From HT1-32 sp040219025 (GTDB taxonomy: Bacteria > Pseudomonadota > Alphaproteobacteria > Rhodospirillales > HT1-32), in contig JAVJTE010000020.1 in the NCBI GenBank assembly GCA_040219025.1, positions 1,185,229 through 1,249,228 on the forward strand: 64,000 nucleotides of DNA. The letters run 5' to 3'. This document shows positions 8,194 through 16,480 of the stretch, piece after piece. Below the pieces are notes generated by a model that was not told where the DNA came from, made no database searches, and worked only from the letters and a program-made list of their open reading frames with translations. Both the position numbers and the translations under genes were made by a program. The number at the start of each line of letters is the position of its first letter. The stretch's first letter is position 1.

Positions 8194-10536
8194 TCAGGCT
8201 GTTGCCGGTTTCGTTTCCGCCGCCTTGTCACCGGCATCGCGTTTGTCGAGCAACAGCAACAAGGGCGGCAGCAGCAGGAAGTCGATGATCAGGGCGATGC
8301 CGATGGCAATCGCGGTCAGAATTCCGAGTTCCGCATTCACCCGGAAGGACGAGAAGGCGAGGACGGCGAAGCCTGCAATAAGCACGGCGGTTGTCACCCA
8401 GAGCGCGGTGCCGACCGTGCGGAAGCTGTAGCGAACGGCATCTTCCGGGCTGAAACCCCGTTCCCGGCGGGCACGGACATATTTCGACAGGATATGTACC
8501 GTTGCATCGACGATCAGGCCCAGGCTGGTCGCGGCGATGACCGAGGCGGCCAGCCCCAGTTCACCGACGAACAGCCCCCAGATACCGAAGGCCATGGCGG
8601 CGGGGGCAAGATTGGGGATCAGGCTGATCAGGCCGATCCGCAGGCTGCGCAGTGCAAAAATCAGGGTGAGCGAGATCAGCACGAAGGCCAGCCCGGTGCC
8701 GATCAGCATCGACCTGATATTCCGGTCAGCGATATAGGCGAACATGATGGCAGAGGACGTACCCTCCGAATACATATGCGCCGGGGCATTTGTTTTCAGC
8801 CAGTTCTCCGCCCGTTCCGAGACCAGCCGCATTTCCTGACTGGTGACATTGTCGAGGGTGACGGTCAGGCGGCTGGCCGATTTATCCACATTGATCAGGC
8901 TGTTCAGGTCAAGGCCATAGGGCAGGGACATCTCGAACAGCAGCAGATACTGTGCCGCAAGGTCGCGTTCCGCCGGCAGCCGGTACCAGGCCTGATCGTC
9001 GCCATGCATCGACTTGCTCAGCCGCTTCATGGTGTCGGTCATGGTGTTGACGTGGGTGACTTCCGGCTGGCTGCGGAGCCATTCGCTGAATGCATCGACG
9101 GTGACCAGATAATCCGGGTTTGACACACCGCCGGAGTCACCCGACCCCAGCGAGAATTCAATCTGATAAATACCGCTCAGATTATCCCGGGCGAAATCGC
9201 TGTCGACCCGGAAGGGAATGGAATCGTCAAAATATTCGACAAACCGGTCATCAAGCTGGATCCGGCTGGTCATCGAGATCACGACGACGGAGAGAATGCC
9301 GATACCGACCAGCATCTTTGTGCGGTGGGTAATGATGAACTCACCCAGCCGTTCAATCACCGGTGTCCGGCCCGAGCGGTCGACCGCGACACGGCAGGGC
9401 AGGATGGCGACCAGTGCCGGCAGGAAGGTCATGGACAGCGCCCAGGCCACGACAACGCCGGCTGCTGACATGTTGCCGAGATCATGGAAGGGCGGGGCGT
9501 CAGAGAAGTTCAGCGACATGAAACCGATGACCGTGGTCAGACTGGTCAGGAAGACCGGCTGTGTATTGACCCGCAGGCTTTCGGTCAGGGCCTCGTGCCG
9601 TCCTGCGCCGCGCCGCATTTCACCGAACATGGTGACCAGGATATGCACGCAGTCGGCAATGGCGATGGTCAGCACAATGATCGGCGCCATGGCAGAGGGC
9701 GGGGTCAGGCGAATGCCCATCCAGCCTGCGAAACCCATGGCCCCCATGGCTGACAGCATGACCACAAGCAGGGTCGCAAATGTGCCGGTGAACGAGCGCA
9801 GGAACAGGAAGACAGCGCAGGCAATGATGCCGAACATCAGCGGGATCAGCAGCTGCATGTCGGCAATGCTGGCCCGCGGGAAGGCATTGCTGAGCGGGGC
9901 GACACCGGTGACGGCAACCCGCAGCTCCGGATGTCCGGCCATGATCTCCGCCGCCATGCCTTCTGCGTGCGTGACCGCAGCGTCCAGGGCAACAGGGTCG
10001 TCAACCGGCAGCTGCAAGGTGATCTGGATGCCGGTTGCCGTTCCATCGTCTGAAATCAGCCGGTTGGCGAGCGTCGGCTCTGCCTGCACCAGTCGTTCAA
10101 CCCGGCTGATGTCGGCCGGGGTCAGGCTGAGGGCGTCCTCAACCAGATTTTCGACCACCAGATCGTCCTGTTGAGCTTCGGTATGCTGGAAATTGGTGAT
10201 GGAATCGACGCGGATGGAATAGGGGATCTGCCAGGATTCCCCGGTCAGTCTTTCAACCACGTCCAGCCATTCCGGAGTCAGGATCTGCCCGGATGACGGT
10301 TTCAGGACAAACAGGATGTTGTCAGAGCGGGTATAGATCGCCTGCAGCGACTCGAATGACTTGAGCTGCGGATTGTCCGCACCGAAGAACGCCCGGTAAT
10401 CACTGGTGAAACTCAGGAAACGGCCACCTGAAGCAATGGCCAGGATGACAACCAGCGGCAGGATCAGAAAAAACCAGCGCCAGCGAATGACAAGCTTTGC
10501 CCATGAAACGGCAGGTCCGGGTTTTGCAGCAGCCAT
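8194..10536 (-). CDS. RND/MMPL-family exporter
   Basis: This 780-residue inner-membrane exporter resembles hopanoid/lipid-type MMPL exporters (COG1033). One transmembrane helix near the N-terminus (WRWFFLILPLVVILAIASGG) is followed by a periplasmic domain, then a block of helices (MQLLIPLMFGIIACAVFLFL, PSAMAPIIVLTIAIADCVHI). The arrangement then repeats, with a second periplasmic domain and the helix block ending FDLLLPPLLLLLDKR-like. The conserved ADCVHI and DATVHIL positions are typical of the family. I prefer ATG 10536 to ATG 10548 because GGAGA lies 6 bases before it. A TetR gene is divergent, with two operator-like palindromes between. Likely substrates are lipids or hydrophobic compounds, an inference from the LolA-like partner. 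Confidence 0.88.
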   Translation of the reverse strand: MAAAKPGPAVSWAKLVIRWRWFFLILPLVVILAIASGGRFLSFTSDYRAFFGADNPQLKSFESLQAIYTRSDNILFVLKPSSGQILTPEWLDVVERLTGESWQIPYSIRVDSITNFQHTEAQQDDLVVENLVEDALSLTPADISRVERLVQAEPTLANRLISDDGTATGIQITLQLPVDDPVALDAAVTHAEGMAAEIMAGHPELRVAVTGVAPLSNAFPRASIADMQLLIPLMFGIIACAVFLFLRSFTGTFATLLVVMLSAMGAMGFAGWMGIRLTPPSAMAPIIVLTIAIADCVHILVTMFGEMRRGAGRHEALTESLRVNTQPVFLTSLTTVIGFMSLNFSDAPPFHDLGNMSAAGVVVAWALSMTFLPALVAILPCRVAVDRSGRTPVIERLGEFIITHRTKMLVGIGILSVVVISMTSRIQLDDRFVEYFDDSIPFRVDSDFARDNLSGIYQIEFSLGSGDSGGVSNPDYLVTVDAFSEWLRSQPEVTHVNTMTDTMKRLSKSMHGDDQAWYRLPAERDLAAQYLLLFEMSLPYGLDLNSLINVDKSASRLTVTLDNVTSQEMRLVSERAENWLKTNAPAHMYSEGTSSAIMFAYIADRNIRSMLIGTGLAFVLISLTLIFALRSLRIGLISLIPNLAPAAMAFGIWGLFVGELGLAASVIAATSLGLIVDATVHILSKYVRARRERGFSPEDAVRYSFRTVGTALWVTTAVLIAGFAVLAFSSFRVNAELGILTAIAIGIALIIDFLLLPPLLLLLDKRDAGDKAAETKPATA

Positions 10537-10588
10537 ATCGGTCTCCATTGCAGGGCGCGGCCAGAGTAATGTCTGGACATATTTTCAG

Positions 10589-10611
10589 GTAAACTGTACG
10601 GTGTCGTTTAC
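10589..10611. promoter_or_regulatory. TetR-type operator candidate, site 1
   Basis: The 23-bp imperfect palindrome has GTAAAC and GTTTAC as perfect outer arms around a TGTACGGTGTC core. It lies between the divergent exporter and TetR genes. It aligns base for base with site 2 exactly 40 bases downstream, sharing GTAAACTG, AC and GTG. A separate palindrome, ATGTC-TG-GACAT, sits at 10570-10581. Confidence 0.7.
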
Positions 10612-10628
10612 CCTGTTTATTCATATAA

Positions 10629-10651
10629 GTAAACTGGACTGTGCAGTTTTT
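10629..10651. promoter_or_regulatory. TetR-type operator candidate, site 2
   Basis: This is the second copy of the 23-bp palindrome. It reads GTAAACTG then GAC then TGTGCAGTTT, with AAACTG and CAGTTT as inverted arms. It directly follows a possible -10 element TATAAG (10624-10629) on the plus strand, so a bound repressor here would block the regulator's own transcription. Confidence 0.7.
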
Positions 10652-10717
10652 TTTGGAGATTTTTTTGAACAGTCATGACTCATCCTCGTGCCGGCATTGT
10701 CTGCAGTTGAGAAAATC

Positions 10718-11326
10718 ATGGTGAAGCTGACCAGAAGTGAGCAGAAGCATCAGGATATTGTCGCTGCCGCACATGACATTTTTCTGAAAAAGGGATTCAG
10801 CGCCGCCGGAATGGACGAGATTGCCGAGGCTGCCGGGGTGTCGAAACGTACGGTCTACAGCCATTTCGGCTCCAAGGAGGACATGTTCGTTGCGCTGCTG
10901 GAACGCAAATGTGCAGCGACGCGGGAGAATTTTGTCAGCAGCGCCGACGAGACAGCCCCCGTTGACGAGACGCTGGAGGCATTCGGGCGGGATTTTCTGG
11001 CGATGATCTTTCAGGATGAATCCCTGAAGATGTTCCGCATTCTGGCCGCCGAGGCGGACAATTTCCCGGATATTGGCCGCCGGTTTTTCGAGAGCGGGCC
11101 GGAGCAGTCCACCGCCGCCGTCGCCCGCTATCTTGACGGGCAGAAGGCACTGGGCGTCATTAATGTCGGAAATGCGTTCGAGGCGGCCGGGACATTGATG
11201 TCGGCGATGATGAACAAGCGGCTGATCGCCTGTCTGCTGAAGGCAGCACCAATCCCGACGGCGGAAGAGCAGAACGAGATCGTCTGCCGGACGGTCGCGA
11301 TGTTTCTTGATGGTGTACGCTGCTAG
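10718..11326 (+). CDS. TetR/AcrR family transcriptional regulator
   Basis: The 202-residue protein has an N-terminal TetR helix-turn-helix: IVAAAHDIFLKKGFSAAGMD followed by IAEAAGVSKRTVYSHFGSKE at about residues 12-52. A variable ligand-binding domain follows, with an AcrR-like C-terminal part (EQSTAAVARYLDGQKALGVI). It probably represses the divergent exporter operon and itself through the two palindromes at 10589 and 10629. The frame allows a GTG at 10688, but ATG 10718 fits the usual spacing of 8-12 residues before the first helix and has GAGA about 8 bases upstream. The inducer is unknown. carB follows 199 bases later on the same strand and is probably a separate unit. Confidence 0.9.
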   Translation: MVKLTRSEQKHQDIVAAAHDIFLKKGFSAAGMDEIAEAAGVSKRTVYSHFGSKEDMFVALLERKCAATRENFVSSADETAPVDETLEAFGRDFLAMIFQDESLKMFRILAAEADNFPDIGRRFFESGPEQSTAAVARYLDGQKALGVINVGNAFEAAGTLMSAMMNKRLIACLLKAAPIPTAEEQNEIVCRTVAMFLDGVRC

Positions 11327-11525
11327 CAGGGCGGATGCTGTCCTGCCGGTGCGGCGATTTCGAATCAGTCAGGACCCTGTCAGCGTGCGGGCTCGTGACC
11401 GGGCCGGTGAGAGGCATAAACTGGTTCCGATTCGCCACCGGAAACCGTAAAATCGACGCGATAATCCGCCAATTTGGCATTAACCGCTTTCCCTTCCGAG
11501 CCTGAGGCAGTATCAACCCGCCGCC

Positions 11526-14500
11526 ATGCCAAAACGTACCGATATCCAATCTATTCTCATCATTGGCGCCGGACCGATCATTATTGGTCAGGCGTGCGAG
11601 TTCGACTATTCCGGCGCGCAGGCCTGCAAAGCGCTTCGCGAGGAGGGCTACCGGGTTATCCTGGTGAACTCCAATCCGGCGACGATCATGACCGACCCGG
11701 GTCTTGCCGATCGCACCTATGTCGAGCCGATCACTCCCGAAATCCTGACCAAGATCATTGCGGCGGAACGCCCCGATGCCCTGCTGCCGACGATGGGCGG
11801 ACAGACCGCGCTGAATGCGGCACTGGCGCTGGCTGATCTCGGTGTTCTGGAGAAATACAATGTCGAGCTGATCGGTGCCCGCCGGGAAGCCATCGAGATG
11901 GCGGAAGACCGCGAGAAGTTCCGTGAAGCGATGGAGCGGATCGGTCTGGAAAGCCCGCGCGGCCGGCTTTGCAAGTCGATGGCGGAGGCCATGGAAGCGC
12001 TTGATGATACCGGGCTTCCGGCCATCATCCGGCCGAGCTTCACACTTGGTGGCACGGGCGGCGGTATCGCCTATAACCGTGAAGAGTTCGAAAAAATCGT
12101 ACGTGGCGGCCTTGATGCCTCACCAGTGACCGAAGTGCTGGTTGAAGAGAGCGTCATCGGCTGGAAAGAATTCGAGATGGAGGTCGTGCGCGATAGCGCC
12201 GACAACTGCATCATCGTCTGCTCGATTGAGAATGTTGATCCGATGGGCATCCATACCGGTGACTCGATTACGGTCGCACCGGCGCTGACCCTGACGGATA
12301 AAGAATACCAGATCATGCGCAATGCCTCGATTGCGGTGCTGCGCGAGATCGGTGTCGATACCGGCGGCTCGAACGTTCAGTTCGCGGTTGATCCGCGCAC
12401 CGGGCGGCTGATCATCATTGAAATGAATCCGCGGGTTTCGCGCTCCAGTGCACTGGCCTCCAAGGCGACCGGTTTTCCGATTGCCAAGATCGCGGCCAAG
12501 CTGGCGGTTGGCTATACACTGGATGAACTCGACAACGATATCACGGGTGTGACCCCGGCCAGCTTCGAGCCGACGATTGATTATGTCGTAACCAAGATTC
12601 CGCGCTTCACCTTTGAAAAATTCCCCGGTGCCGAGGCGCTGCTCACCACATCGATGAAGTCGGTGGGCGAGGCGATGTCGATCGGGCGGACCTTTGCCGA
12701 AAGTCTGCAGAAGGGGCTGCGCTCGCTCGAAACCGATCTGACGGGCCTCGACGAGATTGTCATTCCGGATGCCGAAACCGATCCCAACGCGGTCCGTGCC
12801 GCCCTGTCGAAACCGAGCCCTGACCGGCTGCTGGTGATTGCCCAGGCTGTCCGGCACGGCATGACGGTTGATGAAATTGCCGCGGCCTGCCTGTTCGAGC
12901 CCTGGTTCATCCGCCAGATCGCTGATCTGGTCGCGGTCGAGGAAGACGTGCGGGCGAACGGCCTGCCATCCGACGCCCCGACGATGCTGTGGCTCAAAAG
13001 CCAGGGTTTCTCGGACGAACGGCTGGCAAAGCTGGCCGGCGTTTCGGTCAAGCAGGTGCGTAACCGTCGTCGGCTGCTGGATGTGCACCCGGTGTACAAG
13101 CGGATCGATACCTGTGCGGCGGAATTCGCGTCACAGACACCCTATATGTATTCGACCTATGCCGGTGACGGCTTCGACCCGGCGGAAGACGAATCAGAGC
13201 CGACAGATCGCGAGAAGATCATCATCCTCGGTGGCGGCCCGAACCGGATCGGTCAGGGGATCGAGTTCGATTACTGCTGTGTTCATGCGGTCTATGCGCT
13301 GCAGGAAGCGGGATACGAGACCATCATGGTCAACTGTAACCCGGAGACGGTTTCCACCGATTACGACACCGCTGACCGACTGTATTTCGAGCCGCTGACG
13401 GACGAGGATGTCATCGAGCTGGTCCGCAAGGAACAGTCCCGTGGCGTGGTCAAGGGGCTCATTGTCCAGTTTGGTGGCCAGACGCCGCTGAAGCTGGCCC
13501 GCGATCTGGAAAAAGCGGATATTCCTATTCTGGGCACCTCCCCCGATACCATTGACCTGGCGGAAGACCGCGAGCGCTTTCAGCAGCTGTTGCAGAAACT
13601 GCGCCTGCGCCAGCCGCATAACGGGCTTGCTGTCAGCATTGACGAGGCGGTTGCCGTGGCCGCTGACGTTGGCTATCCCGTGGTTATCCGGCCGTCCTAT
13701 GTGCTGGGTGGGCGGGCAATGGAAATCGTCCATGACGAGACGGCCTTGCGCCGCTACATGAAATCGGCAGTCACCGTGTCGGGCAAGTCACCGATTCTGA
13801 TCGACAGTTTCCTGCAGGATGCCATCGAGATCGATGTCGATGCGCTCTGTGATGGCGAGCAGGTTCATGTCGCCGGCATCATGCAGCATATCGAGGAAGC
13901 CGGTATTCATTCCGGCGACAGCGCCTGCTCCCTGCCGCCTTATTCGCTGGATGATGAGATCCTTGCGGAAATCCGCAAGCAGACGGAAGCGCTGGCGTTT
14001 GGTCTTGGCGTGGTCGGCCTGATGAATGTGCAGTTCGCGGTCAAGGGCCGGGATATTTACATTCTGGAAGTCAATCCGCGGGCCAGCCGCACGGTGCCCT
14101 TCGTTGCCAAGGCGACGGGCGTGCCGATCGCAAAGCTTGCCGCACGGGTGATGGCCGGTGAAAAGCTGGCGAGCTTTAATCTGCCAACCGAAGGCCCGGG
14201 CCATATGGCAGTGAAGGAAGCAGTCTTCCCGTTCAAGCGTTTCCCCGGCGTCGACATCATTCTTGGCCCGGAAATGAAATCCACCGGCGAAGTGATGGGC
14301 ATTGACGAAGATTTCGGGCACGCCTTCCTGAAAAGCCAGATCGGCGCAGGCATGAGCCTGCCCGACAAGGGAACTGTCTTCGTTTCGGTCAAGGACCGCG
14401 ACAAGGCGCCGATGGCAGAGCTGTGCAAACGGCTGATCGATATGGGCTTTGGCCTGATGGCGACCAGCGGCACGGCGACCTATCTGTCGGATCAGGGGCT

Positions 14501-14771
14501 GCCGGTGAAGAAGGTCAACAAGGTGCTGGAGGGTCGGCCGCACTGTGTCGACGAATTGCTGTCGGGCAAGATCCAGCTGGTTATCAACACGACCGAAGGT
14601 GCCCAGGCGATTGCCGATAGCCGCTCAATCCGCGAAACAGCGCTGATTCACAACGTTCCGCACTATACAACCGTGGCCGGTGCCCGCGCGGCGGTTGAGG
14701 CAATTACGGCTTTGCAGGGCGGTAACCTTGCAGTGAAACCCCTCCAGGACTATTTTACCGTCTCATTCTGA
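11526..14771 (+). CDS. carB: Carbamoyl-phosphate synthase large subunit
   Basis: CarB uses ammonia from CarA, bicarbonate and two ATP to make carbamoyl phosphate. The 1081-residue protein shows the duplicated architecture: a first ATP-grasp carboxyphosphate half (starting MPKRTDIQSILIIGAGPIII, with GGTGGGIAYNREEFEKIV and IIEMNPRVSRSSALASKATG), an oligomerisation region, and a second half (REKIIILGGGPNRIGQGIEF, RPSYVLGGRAMEIVHDE, ILEVNPRASRTVPFVAKATG). The C-terminal MGS-like allosteric domain includes VFVSVKDRDKAPMAELCKRL and LMATSGTATYLSDQGLPV. Length and motifs are complete. It is not adjacent to carA in this genome. The 199 bases upstream hold no gene; I see no clear promoter there. Confidence 0.98.
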   Translation: MPKRTDIQSILIIGAGPIIIGQACEFDYSGAQACKALREEGYRVILVNSNPATIMTDPGLADRTYVEPITPEILTKIIAAERPDALLPTMGGQTALNAALALADLGVLEKYNVELIGARREAIEMAEDREKFREAMERIGLESPRGRLCKSMAEAMEALDDTGLPAIIRPSFTLGGTGGGIAYNREEFEKIVRGGLDASPVTEVLVEESVIGWKEFEMEVVRDSADNCIIVCSIENVDPMGIHTGDSITVAPALTLTDKEYQIMRNASIAVLREIGVDTGGSNVQFAVDPRTGRLIIIEMNPRVSRSSALASKATGFPIAKIAAKLAVGYTLDELDNDITGVTPASFEPTIDYVVTKIPRFTFEKFPGAEALLTTSMKSVGEAMSIGRTFAESLQKGLRSLETDLTGLDEIVIPDAETDPNAVRAALSKPSPDRLLVIAQAVRHGMTVDEIAAACLFEPWFIRQIADLVAVEEDVRANGLPSDAPTMLWLKSQGFSDERLAKLAGVSVKQVRNRRRLLDVHPVYKRIDTCAAEFASQTPYMYSTYAGDGFDPAEDESEPTDREKIIILGGGPNRIGQGIEFDYCCVHAVYALQEAGYETIMVNCNPETVSTDYDTADRLYFEPLTDEDVIELVRKEQSRGVVKGLIVQFGGQTPLKLARDLEKADIPILGTSPDTIDLAEDRERFQQLLQKLRLRQPHNGLAVSIDEAVAVAADVGYPVVIRPSYVLGGRAMEIVHDETALRRYMKSAVTVSGKSPILIDSFLQDAIEIDVDALCDGEQVHVAGIMQHIEEAGIHSGDSACSLPPYSLDDEILAEIRKQTEALAFGLGVVGLMNVQFAVKGRDIYILEVNPRASRTVPFVAKATGVPIAKLAARVMAGEKLASFNLPTEGPGHMAVKEAVFPFKRFPGVDIILGPEMKSTGEVMGIDEDFGHAFLKSQIGAGMSLPDKGTVFVSVKDRDKAPMAELCKRLIDMGFGLMATSGTATYLSDQGLPVKKVNKVLEGRPHCVDELLSGKIQLVINTTEGAQAIADSRSIRETALIHNVPHYTTVAGARAAVEAITALQGGNLAVKPLQDYFTVSF

Positions 14772-14851
14772 TTGAGCTTCGTCCGAATAGCGGTTGAAAA
14801 ATCGCGCCGGGCGTCGTTTCATTTTATGGTCACGAAAAACGGAAAGACGCG

Positions 14852-15325
14852 ATGGATAAGTATCCAATGACCGCGGACGGGCTGAAACGCCTGGAAAATG
14901 AACTGCGGACTCTGAAAATGGAAGAACGCCCGGCGGTCATCCGGGCTATTGCAACGGCACGCGAACACGGTGATCTCTCCGAGAACGCCGAATATCATGC
15001 TGCGCGTGAACGGCAGAGCTTTATTGAAGGCCGTGTTGCGGAACTTGAATCGCTGATTTCCTATGCGGAGGTCATTGATCCGTCGAAGCTGTCCGGCGAC
15101 ACCGTCAAATTTGGCGCGACTGTCGAGCTGTATGACGAAGATGCTGATGAAGATGTCACCTATCAGATTGTCGGCAGCCACGAGGCGGATATTGCGGAAG
15201 GGCGTCTGTCCATCACGTCGCCGCTGGCCCGTGGCCTGATCGGCCGCGAAGTCGGCGACAGTGTCGAGGTCAGCGCACCGGGTGGCGCCAAGTCCTATGA
15301 GATCAGCAAGATCAGATACGTTTGA
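14852..15325 (+). CDS. greA: Transcription elongation factor GreA
   Basis: GreA rescues backtracked RNA polymerase by stimulating transcript cleavage in the secondary channel. The 157-residue protein has the N-terminal coiled coil, with the catalytic acidic tip in ATAREHGDLSENAEYHAARE, and a C-terminal FKBP-like domain (GATVELYDEDADEDVTYQIV, SPLARGLIGREVGDSVEVSA). It is full length. It follows carB by 80 bases, as in many alphaproteobacteria. Its stop codon overlaps a small hairpin, and a very stable GC-rich hairpin follows. Confidence 0.97.
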   Translation: MDKYPMTADGLKRLENELRTLKMEERPAVIRAIATAREHGDLSENAEYHAARERQSFIEGRVAELESLISYAEVIDPSKLSGDTVKFGATVELYDEDADEDVTYQIVGSHEADIAEGRLSITSPLARGLIGREVGDSVEVSAPGGAKSYEISKIRYV

Positions 15326-15359
15326 TCTTGTTTCTGCCGGCGGGCCTGCCCGCCGGCAG
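15307..15359 (+). terminator. Double hairpin behind greA
   Basis: The first hairpin, CAAGATCA (15307-15314) with TGATCTTG (15323-15330), overlaps the greA stop codon and is followed by TTT. The second is a perfect 12-bp inverted repeat, CTGCCGGCGGGC with GCCCGCCGGCAG (15334-15359). No long T run follows the second stem, so termination may be partial. Confidence 0.5.
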
Positions 15360-15391
15360 TGATGACAGGGTAACGCCGAGGGAGGTCCATA

Positions 15392-16348
15392 GTGACCAGT
15401 ACCAGAGATGACGACCCGGACATTCAATCGCCAGCCGAGGCGGCCCTTGAGGCGCTGACACCGGACCCGGAAACCGGTGTGCTGATGCCGCAGCCGCAAC
15501 CGCATCGCCGGACACGTACGAAACCGGACGCCGATACCATTCGTCATGCATTCGAGTCGGGTGAATATCCCTATGCTGGCCGGATGGGCCGCAAGACCTA
15601 TGAAAAGCAGAAGACCAGATTGCAGGTCGAGTTGCTGAAGGTTCAGCGCTGGGCGCAGGATACCTCGCAACGCATTGTCGTGCTGTTTGAAGGCCGTGAT
15701 GCCGCGGGCAAGGGCGGTGCGATCAAGCGTTTCATGGAGCATATGAACCCCCGCTATGCCCGTGTCGTCGCCCTGACCAAGCCGTCAGAAGAAGAACGTA
15801 CCCAGTGGTATTTCCAGCGTTATGTCCGGCATTTGCCGCATGCCGGTGAAATGGTGCTGTTTGACCGGTCCTGGTATAACCGGGCCGGGGTCGAGCGGGT
15901 GATGGGGTTCTGCTCGCCTTCGGAATATCTCGAATTCATGCGGCAATGCCCGCAGTTTGAACAGATGCTGGTGCGGTCCGGAATTATTCTCTTCAAGTTC
16001 TGGTTTTCGGTGACACAGGATGAGCAGCTCAAGCGGTTCAGGGCCCGTGAAACCGATCCGCTGAAAACCTGGAAGCTGTCACCCATCGATCTGGCGTCAC
16101 TCGACAAATGGCAGGAATATACCGAGGCCAAGGAAGCCATGTTCTTCCATACGGATACCGCCGATGCGCCCTGGACCGTGGTCAAATCGGACGACAAGAA
16201 ACGCGCCCGGCTGAACTGCATGCGCCATTTCCTGCATGAACTGCCCTATCACGGCAAGGACCCGTCGGTTCTCGGCAATGTTGACCCCCTGATTGTCGGC
16301 CCCAGCGCCCACGTTATCAGCGGCAATGGCGGTATCCCCGGTAACTAG
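15392..16348 (+). CDS. ppk2: Polyphosphate kinase 2 (PPK2 family)
   Basis: PPK2 enzymes transfer phosphate between polyphosphate and nucleoside mono- or diphosphates. The 318-residue protein has the family's Walker A FEGRDAAGKGGAIKRF near residue 100, lid and substrate residues ALTKPSEEERTQWYFQRYV, and Walker B VLFDRSWYNRAGVERVMG. Further family stretches are KFWFSVTQDEQLKRFRARE, DPLKTWKLSPIDLASLDKW and the conserved TAPWTVV-like DAPWTVVKSDDKKRARLNC. The single-domain length suggests the class that phosphorylates nucleoside diphosphates, but I cannot fix the nucleotide preference. Translation starts at a GTG with GGAGG 8 bases upstream. The first 60 residues are Pro-rich and variable. Confidence 0.94.
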   Translation: MTSTRDDDPDIQSPAEAALEALTPDPETGVLMPQPQPHRRTRTKPDADTIRHAFESGEYPYAGRMGRKTYEKQKTRLQVELLKVQRWAQDTSQRIVVLFEGRDAAGKGGAIKRFMEHMNPRYARVVALTKPSEEERTQWYFQRYVRHLPHAGEMVLFDRSWYNRAGVERVMGFCSPSEYLEFMRQCPQFEQMLVRSGIILFKFWFSVTQDEQLKRFRARETDPLKTWKLSPIDLASLDKWQEYTEAKEAMFFHTDTADAPWTVVKSDDKKRARLNCMRHFLHELPYHGKDPSVLGNVDPLIVGPSAHVISGNGGIPGN

Positions 16349-16480
16349 CGTCTCCGCCCCGGATCCGGCGTCATCCGGACAACCCGGTGCTCGGGTCTAC
16401 ACGGGGCCATAACGTTTCCTTGATTTGCTGTCATCATGCACCCCACGTACATAAACAGGTGGAAAAAGCAGGAGCAGATT

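Noticed and set aside
11327..11525. A tRNA or small RNA gene between the TetR gene and carB
   Set aside because: There is no T-loop GTTCGA-type sequence or cloverleaf pairing; nothing supports an RNA gene.
12120..14543. Several long minus-strand open frames across carB
   Set aside because: They are shadows of carB and share no recognisable domain, signal or ribosome site.
16359..16378. A terminator behind ppk2 (CCGGAT/ATCCGG)
   Set aside because: A 6-bp stem without a T run is too weak to call in GC-rich sequence.
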